Origin: Phoronis ovalis
Taxonomy: Eukaryota; Phoronida; Phoronidae
NCBI GenBank assembly: GCA_028565635.1
Contig: JAOXYB010047203.1
Span: 1 to 12,177, forward strand
Length of the DNA stretch: 12,177 nt
Direction: 5' to 3'
A program made the position numbers and the translations under genes. Shown here piece by piece: positions 1-9,500 of this stretch. The notes beneath the pieces are model-generated. The model worked only from the letters and a program-made list of their open reading frames with translations, was not told where the DNA came from and made no database searches. How positions within the stretch are numbered: position 1 is the first letter of the stretch; every line of letters starts with the position of its first letter.

Positions 1-80
1 ACAGTCCGTGGGACTCTAATTTTCAAAACTTAGTGTCTGTAGGACGCTAATTTCCGATATTCAGTGTCCGATGGACAATG
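1..80. repeat. 31-nt tandem repeat (minisatellite fragment), cut by the window edge
   Basis: Three consecutive degenerate units align at an offset of exactly 31 nt: 1-31, 32-62 and the partial unit 63-80. Each contains a core like GTCYGTRGGACKCTAATTT. The third unit loses similarity after about GGACAATG. The array probably continues to the left of the window, so its real copy number is unknown. No coding potential is apparent. Confidence 0.7.
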
Positions 81-351
81 TATCACGCGGACACAGGTTT
101 TTATTACACCGGCTTTACGTATTTTATTTATGCTATGAGGACATAACTAAAAAATATTTAAAATAAATATTGGAAATGATTACGTTCAATCGTCACAACA
201 TAATTTTTCCTGACTTCGTTCTAGAGTCAAGCCAGCAATAATATTTTAATATAGAATCAGAATGCTGTACACAGCGTCGAATATAATTATTAATAATTTT
301 TGCATGGCATCCATTCAGCATAAAAACTACCGCATTGTTTGGTAAATTGGT
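81..351. other. Intergenic AT-rich stretch, no gene seen
   Basis: AT-rich DNA between the minisatellite and the LINE insertion. I see no open reading frame of note, no splice-bounded exon and no recognisable repeat. Confidence 0.5.
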
Positions 352-364
352 ACGATTGGGGTAT
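352..364. repeat. Target-site duplication, copy at the LINE 3' end
   Basis: ACGATTGGGGTAT at 352-364 recurs at 1867-1881 with two additional G. It abuts the AT-rich LINE 3' tail, so it is read as one side of the target-site duplication. Confidence 0.6.
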
Positions 365-1866
365 AATAAATTAAATGTATTTATTTATTTTTAGTAATGT
401 AAGGCCTCCAGCCCATATTACAATACATCACAAGCAAATAATGTAAACAAGAATACAAAGAACATTTCTAACATGATCACTCCTCACTTGCACACAAGAA
501 TACAGCAAAAACGAAAATAAACATTTACAACATAATCTACTCCTCAGCTAAAGAGAATGTGTAATAAGCTTCTCTTATTTTAAAGGCTTTTGTGATAAAA
601 TTGGCTACATCCCATACACTATTCAGGTTATTCATTAAGTTTACATGACTAAACAATGTTTTGTTACTACAATGCTCAGCAGCTATATATTTATTTCTTG
701 TTTCATTATACAAAGAACAGATGTAAGTAAAATGCAACTCATGTTCTATTCTGTTTTCTCCTAATTTATTCAAGCAGAACATACATAATCTATATTCCAA
801 CTCAATTCCTATGTGCCTATATTTCTCAATATTCAACCCATGAGCTGAACATCTAAATCTAGCCATATTCGGCCTAAGTCTATTATTTGTGATATGAATC
901 AGGTATTTTTCAGGTTGGAGGCAAGTCTTGAATTCTTTATAGGTAGGTAGCTTTTTTGTATTTGAAGTGTCACTAAACCACTTCTCCCTAGCACAATCCT
1001 GTAACCTTTCTTTAAACATGTTTATGAACACTTCCTCGTTACCTACAAACTGTTCCAGCCAGACAATGCCAAAACTATATCGAAATCAAATATCTTTAAC
1101 CTCAGTACACCATGTCCTTCTACCAACGCAGTCAAGTTCATAAATCATAGCCGATATGCTGCTCTTGTGAGTGTTGTAACCCATTCTCAATAATCTAATC
1201 CAAAACTTAACAAGCTTACACAGTGACACAGTAAATATTAAAAATCGACTACAGTCACCCAAAACTGCTGCATTACATGCGCTGGATGGGACTCCCATGA
1301 AAAATTTACAAAATTTCTGACTTTGTTCTCTCTCGATACAATTTTTTGTGTTGAAGCCCCAGACTTCTGCCCCATAAGTTAAAATTGGTAACACCATTTT
1401 ATCAAACAAACTGAATAATAAGTCAAAAGATAAGTAATCACATTTATAGTATACAGATTTGATTAAATTAACTGCTTTTAAAACTTTAACAGCAAGGGAT
1501 TCTTGGGTCAATGTCCAACACAAGTTTGGTGTAAAAAATAATCCCGGCCAAGTATTTGTAAAAATGTACTACTGACACACTACTACCATTAAATTATCAC
1601 TTTTCATACTTCCTGTACCTACCACCATTCCGGAAACTAGTCCTGGTTCATGATGTCTAGCACTGGCTCTTGATAATCTGACTGGTGAGCTGTGCTACTA
1701 TTTTAGTTTTATCCAGATTAACCTCCATGCCCCATGTACTACAGAATGTATGTAACTTATTTCACATTCGTTGTAACTCCAGACTAAAATCTGTACCCTG
1801 ACCAATATCATCCGCATACATTAACATCGAAAGGTTGGCAAACTGCTCAGACATAAACCCCTTTGC
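365..1866 (-). mobile_element. 5'-truncated non-LTR retrotransposon (LINE), about 1.5 kb
   Basis: On the - strand this segment reads from the middle of a reverse transcriptase (YADD at 1818-1807) through the RT C-terminal region to a stop at 537, followed by a 3' UTR of about 170 nt. The UTR ends in an AT-rich tail with repeated AATAAA-like units (about 370-400). Imperfect direct repeats flank it: ACGATTGGGGTAT at 352-364 and the same sequence with two extra G at 1867-1881. This is the pattern expected of a target-site duplication. Loss of the 5' part is typical of LINE insertion by target-primed reverse transcription. Stops and a frameshift show that it is an old, dead copy. Confidence 0.85.
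537..1866 (-). pseudogene. LINE reverse transcriptase C-terminal fragment, broken
   Basis: This is the C-terminal part of a LINE ORF2-type protein, which copies the element's RNA into the target site. Reading down the - strand, NLSMLMYADDIG (catalytic YADD at 1818-1807) is followed by FCSTWGMEVNLDKTKI and FRNGGRYRKYEK, the usual block after the RT active site. Next come FDKMVLPILTYGAEVWGF and a C-terminal Cys/His cluster: CMFC, then EHELHF and a further Cys. Breaks seen: a TGA after LQRM, a segment of about 60 nt with two stops at about 1636-1700, TGA and TAA after RKYEK, a one-base frameshift near 1522, and an in-frame TGA at 1086-1088 that separates two blocks otherwise in the same frame. 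Endonuclease and N-terminal RT motifs are missing. The block order suits a non-LTR RT; the clade was not determined. Confidence 0.85.
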
Positions 1867-1881
1867 ACGATTGGGGGGTAT
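1867..1881. repeat. Target-site duplication, copy at the LINE 5' truncation point
   Basis: ACGATTGGGGGGTAT matches 352-364 apart from a longer G run. It lies directly upstream of the point where reverse-transcriptase similarity begins. A second G-run followed by TATA lies just beyond, at 1885-1894. Confidence 0.6.
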
Positions 1882-2711
1882 CCCGGGGGGGTATAGTTCC
1901 TATACTCTTCCTATTCACCCAACACTTTTATTAGCACACTATTACAATAATAAATATCCTTTAAATTCATTCCTGGATTCTTTTCCAGTTATTATTAATA
2001 AAATAAAACGTGTACACGGGGTATATTTCAACATATTCTGTACACGATGTGTATCTTACCTTAACTGACGCCATGATGTATTTATCTGATTGTAGTATTG
2101 CTAATTCCCACGTAAGTGTAAGACAGTAAGACACCTGGTGGCTGATCATGAAAGATGCCTTGGAATGATTGATGTGGCATGCTGAGAGGCAAAGTCTAAA
2201 GTCTTGTGTTTTTACTTTTACAGTTTTACAGAATAGACTGGCTGACATTTCAATGTTTCCATTTTTATTTTTATTAAATGATTTTCTCAGAGCAATGTTG
2301 TAACATGTTCATTATAGCATACACTTTTCCCCCTCAAATGAAAAAAAATCAGAACGTAAAAACTGTTCAACATTTTAAGGTGAAACTTGGAGGTTGTGTT
2401 ACATTTATATTCTTCTACATAATAGCAAAAATGCGTCTATGGCAACAATTTAATGATTTTCAGTTAATTTTTTTAAGAACTAGATCTAGTTTTTAATAAT
2501 ATATTCTTAGGTTAATATTAATAAAGCAGATGCCTTTTCTCATATTTCTTTATAAAAATATGAGTAAATATTTCCTTAACTTTAAGAAATGTTAACAACC
2601 TGTTCTCAAATCAGATGTCATGTAAATGCGTTGTACTGCCATCTAATGGTCAAATTAAGAAAACTATTTTGAATACAGAAAAAGATATGTTCAAAATTAT
2701 TTATTAATTTA
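1882..2711. other. Intergenic AT-rich stretch, no supported gene
   Basis: The open frames here (for example 1835-2068 + and 1967-2248 -) give peptides that I do not recognise and that lack family motifs. A short ATG-led segment at 2073-2111 is followed by GTAAGT and, further on, by a pyrimidine tract with CAG at 2221-2223. The peptide on either side is not recognisable. Confidence 0.4.
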
Positions 2712-2992
2712 TTACACGGTTCTTAACAAGCATGTGAAAACTTTACAAATCTGCCCTTTCTGTGGTAACTTTCTTCTTCTATACTGCCTCATATATTCCC
2801 TTCTAGTATTATTAAAATGTGTGATATTCAAAACTGTATTAGTGTATCAGTATTGTTGACAGATGGTAGTTTACTCTCAGACTTTTTTCTTCGATCCCTA
2901 TACTGCTTCATATATGCTGCCCACCGCAAGCTGCTTTCCATTTTTACCCGTTGTTTGGATTCTTTTAAATGTAAAGCAGTTTCAGACAGGCA
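2712..2992 (-). pseudogene. Relic of a basic, repeat-containing protein (transposon-associated type)
   Basis: On the - strand, 2992-2828 reads from just after a TAG to a TGA. It contains SETALHLKESKQRVKM, then SLRWAAYMKQYRDRRKKSES. Downstream, in a different frame, 2816-2712 contains NTRREYMRQYRRRK and ends at TAA. The two blocks share the pattern R..YM(K/R)QYR.RRK, and at DNA level they share CTATACTGCYTCATATAT (2779-2796 and 2898-2915). Basic repeats starting with SET and rich in Arg, Gln and Lys occur in low-complexity N-terminal regions of some invertebrate transposon proteins, Helitron-type proteins among them. That link is from memory and is only suggestive. The frame change and stops show this is not a working gene. 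Confidence 0.5.
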
Positions 2993-4259
2993 CTATAAGT
3001 TTAATAATATAGAGTTGGTTATGTGTAATGCACATAATGAAAACTACAGCAGGTCATGACATGATCTGCGGATTACGCAGTTTTAAACAGTTAGCATGAC
3101 CCTTACGAAATAAATATATCACTCTTCAAAAAGATGTTAAGAATAGAAGTACACAAAATCTATATTACTTCAAAATGTATTAAGGCTCAACAGTTTGACA
3201 AATCCTTCAATTTCAAAAAAAATAATACCTAAGCAGTCTCAAGATCCCTGTTCAAGAGCCTCTATAAATAACATGAACATAAACCCTGTATGCACAGGTG
3301 CATAAATTACGGATTGCGGAAGAAAATCAAACTAAAAATGCTGATCTTATTTGCAAAAACTAATCATGGAATGCTAAAAAACAAAACCTACTTAATGACT
3401 GTTGTATTACACAGACGGAAAGGTGTGTATTTACCTTTTGTTCATAGAAGATTTGTCCACGCCGGATCCTTGGAGGCCGCCATGTTTGTTATTGTGCCGA
3501 CAAAGGCAGTTACAAAATGTGTAATATTTATAGTTTTTACATTTTCCAAAGAAACTAAAAAGTTATAGCATAACAAAATTATGTAATTTTATTAAACATT
3601 CTTTGGATATTGTGTTTTTAATTTTATAACTTCCCAAATGCTGTTAAATATTTAGAAACAACTAAATTTAGGCAGAAGATTGTCTTGTATCCGAATATCC
3701 TACAAAAGGGTGTAATAAAGTTCAAAGTTATGTAATTAAAAAAATATTGGTGATTTAGACCTGTATTTGATAGATATTGAAAGAATAACTTAAGGACAAG
3801 TTATTTCCGTGGCAAGGTTAATGGAAGAAGTGCATTTCTTTACTAAAAAACTGAAATTAATTTTCCATGCACATTTAACAACAGAAATATCGCGCATTGA
3901 CTAAAATTGTTTGGGTCTAAATTAAAAATAAGAAGAGGTCGTTTTTTACGTGTAAAATTACGGCATTAAAACTAGATTCGTTGCTGCATAGGTTGGTACA
4001 ATATTTTATTTTCAACAATCTCTTGAAGTTAATAAAATTAGTTATAACTAATACATTGTCAACCAAAGTGTTACATCTCGCGCTATTTATGTCACGAAAA
4101 TTGTGAACTGGGTGTTACATTTTTAAATAAAATGTAAACATTTGTAGTGAGTCGTATGCTGAAAATTGTTCTATGTTATATTATATAAATAACACTTTTC
4201 ATATCTTTTCATTTTTATACGCATATTTAATTACAGTATCATTCAGTATTACATTTACT
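2993..4259. other. Intergenic stretch, mostly featureless
   Basis: AT-rich DNA with only short open frames. It contains small palindromes (a perfect 14-bp one at 4038-4051; TTTTAC/GTAAAA at 3944-3957) and a 9-nt direct repeat, GTGTTACAT, at 4068 and 4112. A GC-richer patch around 3460-3500 is discussed in the findings. No gene can be supported. Confidence 0.4.
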
Positions 4260-4950
4260 ATCATAAAATGTGGCAGCAGCTTGCAAAAAAGAAAACAAAT
4301 GACTATCATATCCTTTGGAGCTTGCTTACACCACAGATACATAACTAGAACCACTGAGGTGGCCTGACTTAGTTCCAAATTCTGGCATGCGCTCACTATG
4401 TTTGGCTTTCTGCCAGGCCTGTTTGATCGTATTTATATGAACCCCTTTTTCAGGATCCTTAAAATTGACCAATTACACATGATGTATTGTTGGTACTGGT
4501 ATCCTATTTGACCCAGACGGTCATAGGCTTTCCAGCAATCTGAATAACTAATTAACGGAACTCTTTGCAATGTATTTTTGTCTCGGCTGTTCTATTTAGT
4601 GCAGTAATCATAAAACAGTTATCTGTGTATTGGCCGGCCTTTCTATCCCCCCAAAAATCAATGCACTTTTACCACATGCCCCTTAGCTATTGTATTTTCT
4701 TTTACCAAGTTTAGAGTCCTCAACAATGTCTACTATGATGTTTCCCCTAATCTGTTCCCCATTATCAAATTCTCTTAAATAGCTTTCTTCAACAACTTCT
4801 CTAGCAAACATTGCCCAGTCAACATCAGTACCAGTATCTAGCTGCATTTAGTTACATATTGTGTTTAGTTCTACACTGAGACAAACCCGCCAATACGCGG
4901 TGTCGTTCGATACCGGCAATTTGTTAACCACCCGCCAGTACTATTTTGTT
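4260..4950 (-). pseudogene. Decayed IS1595/ISXO2-like (Merlin superfamily) DDE transposase
   Basis: The - strand, read in shifting frames, shows the block order of ISXO2-like/Merlin transposases, which cut and paste DNA transposons. DWAMFAREVVEESYL begins near 4818. VDIVEDSKLGKRKYN follows, matching the family's VEIDESKFGKRKYN-type block. Then come FGGIERP, ISYSDCWKAYDRLGQIGYQ (the conserved SDCWKAY block), FKDPEKGVHINTIKQAW and, after a further frame change, MYLWCKQAP. Breaks include a TAA after RKYNS, further stops, and at least two frameshifts around 4470-4590. Two catalytic positions appear changed: the first acidic pair reads ED rather than DE, and the E of NTIE is K. Upstream, about 4950-4850 continues in frame with a TAYWRV segment that might be a zinc-finger-like N-terminus. 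No terminal inverted repeats were found by eye. Confidence 0.8.
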
Positions 4951-6253
4951 GCAAAATTCAATATAATCAAAATCTTTTAAGAACATTACGTGCTAATTGT
5001 TGCCATTAAAAGACTGGATGTTTTTAAGGAATGTGTCTACTCACAACTATATAGTATACAGAAAAAAATAACAATTTTACGTAAGCAATAGTACTACTAT
5101 TTTCTTTTGAAACTAACACATTCAAAGTGCAGATATGTGCAAGGAGACGCACTTTACGAACACGCGCGACAATATTGCAAAGCAGATTTTTCCAGCTATA
5201 CAATAAATCTAATACATTTTCTACACGTAATGTAGCTGTGCAGTAGAAACCATTACTATCTGACAGCGATTACATTCCATTTTATACGATAGTGTTTTTG
5301 AGCAGTTAAGTAAGAAGGCTGATAACCCAATTTCGTAATAAATATTAATTATATGTAAATTTAATCAAATTGCTTTAAAAAGAACTTGCTAATAAAATAT
5401 GAACACAATAACATATAAGCCTAAGTGGGGCTAAATATTTCACGATATTTGGATAACATATGCAGCGTATATTAGTCAGAGTGAGACAGAAATGTTTGAT
5501 AGCGCATAAACTTGACCTTTACCTTTCTTCGAGTATCCGGAATTGAGTACTGATTTTTTGTATTTCACAAAACCTGTGCGTTAAGCATGGATTTATCTAA
5601 TATACCATTAAGAAGATTATCGCCTTAATTTACGTTAATATTTCTAATATTTACGACCTAGATTATTTCTATGGTTCTTTTTGTCAGAAAATTGAGTTAC
5701 TTTACGGATTTCCAAAGGTCACAAACACTCACCCCAACTGCACCACAATGATCAGCTCATAACAGTAATAAAGAGCAATGTCTAAGCGATATCTTGATAT
5801 TTATAAAGTGCTAATATTGAACTTGAGATAATCATAATGCTTACATCAAATCTTCAAAGTGTACATCCGGTTACTGTCGATAACCAAAGGGTGTGCAAAT
5901 CATAACAACGCATGAATTATAGACGGATACCTTCCTTAAACCGCAGATCGTATGTGAACTGGGATGGAACGGGTTATGAAAGACTGATATTCATAATTTA
6001 TTATAATTACCATTATTTAGTAAACCATATATGCTCTAAGAAATAAAATGTATTAATATATATGACTTTCGTGAAGTATTCAAATCTTTGAACGTCATAC
6101 TGTAGTTTGCCTATATCTCAGTATCTCATACATAGCTTTCAGTTTGGACTCTATACATCCCATATCTGTATCTATCAAATCATATCACTAAGTACACTCG
6201 ATATCAGGTCACAGTGTGTCGAATGAGTGGAGAAACCTAACATTACTTTGCAG
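4951..6253. other. Intergenic region upstream of the P450 gene
   Basis: AT-rich, with no open frame longer than background and no recognisable repeat family. It should contain the P450 promoter, but I see no clear TATA box at a defined distance from a start site, so none is annotated. Confidence 0.35.
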
Positions 6254-6337
6254 GTGCGGATCAACACACTTGTACCGTTTCACGATTTAATTAGACAACC
6301 GTAAACAATACGGGATATACACGGACATCATTTGAAC
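6254..6337 (+). other. Probable 5' UTR of the P450 gene
   Basis: A pyrimidine-containing stretch ending in TTTGCAG at 6253 could be a 3' splice site, which would make 6254 the start of the UTR part of the first coding exon. An in-frame TAA at 6302-6304 with no ATG between it and 6338 fixes 6338 as the first in-frame start. The upstream UTR intron is an inference. Confidence 0.35.
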
Positions 6338-6551
6338 ATGGCAACAGTATGTTACATTTTTGGTGAATCGATATTACGTGTAGTGCCACCTTTGTGGCTA
6401 TCAAGATCTTCACTTCGAATTGTGAGGTATCGCAGTACTTTAGCAGGGTTTACTGAACAAGAACTTGAAGATGCTAAACCTTACACAGAAATTCCAGGCC
6501 CACGTATCCTTCCTGGTATTGGTACAACTTGGCAGTACATGAAACCGTTTG
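6338..6551 (+). CDS. P450 exon 1 (residues 1-71, phase 1 end)
   Basis: Starts at ATG in the context GAACATGG and encodes the presumed mitochondrial targeting segment (SRSSLRIVRYRS) and the Pro-rich hinge EIPGPRILPGIG. The donor G|GTAACG follows TTT. Reading through the donor quickly leaves P450 similarity and stops at 6611-6613, which supports splicing here. Confidence 0.88.
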
Positions 6552-9500
6552 GTAACGAGCTTTTTCTTACTTTTCATATTCCCTTACCTTATGCCAGCTC
6601 CGTAAAAATTTAATATGAAAAATAATCAAAGCATCCGGTACAGTACGTACTACAAGCCGAGACTACAAGTCTACACAGAATATCATAACATGAGTTAGCA
6701 CAAAATGATGGCCTATTACGTGCCTGCATTGTCCATCCGTTGCTTCTTATTTCTACCGCAAGGTGATCATGTGGATTAAACAAGCATTGATCACGCCATG
6801 CATGCAAAAATCCACTACTACTGTATTGTTGTACTAATATAAAGACTCGCACTCTAACTCCCACTCCCACAAAATATTGTTCTAAATGTTTACCTTACAT
6901 ACATTGATGTAAAATATAATATTTACAATTTAAAGGTTAAGTCGAAGCGATCACGCATATTTATTTCAATCGGTACTATATACAAAAATTGGTAATTTCT
7001 CTTTGGCAATGTAAAATTAAAGGTTCAAAGCAGCCACTGATAAACTGTAGAACGGGTTTTATTTTCACAGACGACCAGCCACAACAATGTTGGGATTCTG
7101 TATATTGCTTTACATTTTTGCTATATTCGTACTTTGAAGGTTCATATTCTATGAATAAACTGAAACAAGCTCAAGTTAGTAAATATCACAAATATGGAAA
7201 AATTGTTAGAGAAAAAGCTGGACCTCTTGAAATGGTGCATCTATTTGATCCCGCTGATGTCATGACCATGTTTCGATATGAAGGAAAGTACCCGTTCAGA
7301 GGTTCAGTAGCCGCCATTATGACGACGTATGGAGAAAGAGAAAACATGCCACCTATGCTTGGAGGGTAAGGGCGCATAGGTACAGGAAACGCTGTATACG
7401 TTTTTGATTATTGTTTATGGATTGTCGCGATTTCACAGTTCTGGCGCATACACATGCATATACATACGAAACGATGTGTTGGTGAAAGTCTTCACGCTGT
7501 GTTGTTAGCCTTAACTTGATATCGTGAAGTTTAATCTTGCCCACTGTCAGATTACGCTTACTTTACATCAATTAATTATAGCGTGTGTATACACTATAAG
7601 AAACTTAAGCATTATCATATATATTTTTTATCTCTTCACTTTTAAACGTACTAAAATATCAAATAAAAATATGTCCACCTCAATGTACATGTATCTTATA
7701 AGACCGTAAATAATGTAACATAATTTTATTATTTATTTTGCAGAAATGGCGAGAAATGGTACAACACAAGACGAAAAGTACAAGGCGCCATGTTGCGACC
7801 AGCGTCCGTTGCTTATTATTTAGGTTTACAAGGCGACGTGGCAGATGACTTTATCAAACGCATGACAAGGCTTATTGATGAAAACAAAGAAATTCAAAAC
7901 TTTGACAAGGAACTTTTTAGATATACAACGGAAGGTATGTACATATGTGTTATAATATAGGTCGAGTGAAAATATACTTTCAATAAGCTAAGACGTTACA
8001 GTACTGAAGTACATTGTTTGGTTGGCTAGCTTCTTACTGGGTGAAATACAGGTATAATAATACTAACTTTTGCTTTGCAGAACATTTTAGTAAGACATCG
8101 TTTTTGTGTTATCAATAAATTTCAATCTGATTAAGTTTTAAGGGAGGTGTAGAGGATCTTAACCCGTGATTAGGACTTACTTGATTGATACTGCAAACAA
8201 TTACCTGGTCCACTGCTAATACATCACAATAGCATTGTTTATGGCGCGAAAACGTCAAAGAAAACGTTATTTAGATGACGGTGCGAAATTAACGTCTTAT
8301 AACTGGCGCTGTGCGTACGCTCTGACGTAAATTCGTGTCGTCAACTACACGACGTTAATTTCACACCGTTAACTGCATGACGTTTATAATGCGCCATAAT
8401 ATAAATAATGCGTGCTCCTTTTGCCGTTGTGATTTATTAGCAGTACGTAAATATATACATATATTAGTAGTAAGAAATAAATATATGAAGATTGCATTTG
8501 TGAGGTATCTGTGGCTCATGTAAAAAGTAAATTGCTGTTTGTGGTTACTGTGTTCGCATATTTTTATGAAAACAAACATATTTATTGTAGCCATATCAGC
8601 TGTGTGTTTTGATACTCGTCTAGAGTGTTTCGCCGATAAATTGGATCCAGAAGTAGAAAAATTTATAAATGGTCTGGAAGATGCATTTGACATAGTCTCA
8701 ACTACTATGATTTCTTTTCCATGGTACAAATTCTTTAGGACACCATTATATAACAAATTTGCAGAAATATGGACGTTTATTAGGAGGTTAGTATTCTGAT
8801 AGATATAAACGTGTTTTTAGAGCTGAAAAGGTGACCCCGAAATTTACCAAAATGCAGACAATTTTCAGGATACCAAAGAGTCTTAAATGAACTTCGCTAT
8901 TTTTTATAATTTATATATAATTTAAATATCAGTAGTTTTGTGTTCACGTTAATTGGTGCACATTTTATTTTATTGCAATAATGATTCACACCTAACAAGT
9001 GTTTTTTTGAAATCGATTTATTTGATATAAAGGTGATTACCGTAAACTCATTTTTCTGAAGTTATGCCTTGAATCCACTATATTGGAATGTGGCACTATG
9101 ATACTTTTCTTGTAGTATGAGCTTTAAGTACACAGAATTATGCTATCAAGGAATACAAGACAAAATTAGCAACAACAAGTTAGATAGTGGTGAACCCAAC
9201 TTTTTGATGTCATTATTGCAGCGAAAAGATTTGACTCTAGATGAAGCGGCTAACGCAGTGTTGGGTTTGTTCTTTGCCGGGGTGGAATCGGTAAGTTATA
9301 ATGAAAGCTTTGGCTTTATATAAGTTTTATTATTATTATTAGTATTATTATTAGTATTATATACGGTTCTAGAATTTTAAGAACAATATTTATTAATATT
9401 TTATAACCATTTTTTAAGCCAGAACACATTAGAACCGTTCAAAGGACGGATAGAGAAATGCAGTAGTCAAGGGAGAATTTCATCACAGGGAGTTACATTT

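Noticed and set aside
2073-2223. Short plus-strand exon-like segment ending at GTAAGT (2112), with a CAG acceptor at 2221-2223
   Set aside because: The 13-codon peptide is not recognisable and no downstream coding exon can be joined to it.
1967-2248. 93-codon open frame on the minus strand
   Set aside because: The peptide shows no recognisable motif, overlaps another frame and has no supported splice partners.
3290-3568. 92-codon open frame on the plus strand
   Set aside because: Composition is like random AT-rich sequence with no domain signature. The only notable part is the GC-richer patch reported as a finding.
4038-4120. 14-bp palindrome and GTGTTACAT repeats as ends of the Merlin element
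   Set aside because: No matching inverted or direct copy was found on the far side of the transposase relic.
6552-6613. Extension of P450 exon 1 through the open frame to 6613
   Set aside because: The extension (starting NELFLTFHIP) does not match the family, whereas splicing at 6551 to 7140 gives the expected hinge-to-A-helix sequence.
6989-7139. Upstream part of the open frame containing exon 2
   Set aside because: It is intronic: the P450 similarity starts at GSYSMNKLKQ and the acceptor at 7138-7139 restores the phase.
8361-8756. 131-codon minus-strand open frame across the MITE and exon 4
   Set aside because: It is antisense to a well-supported exon and partly made of MITE sequence; a shadow frame.
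9363-9438. 9-bp inverted repeat in intron 5 as a MITE
   Set aside because: The arms are short, there are no internal arms and no clear target duplication, unlike the element at 8239-8399.
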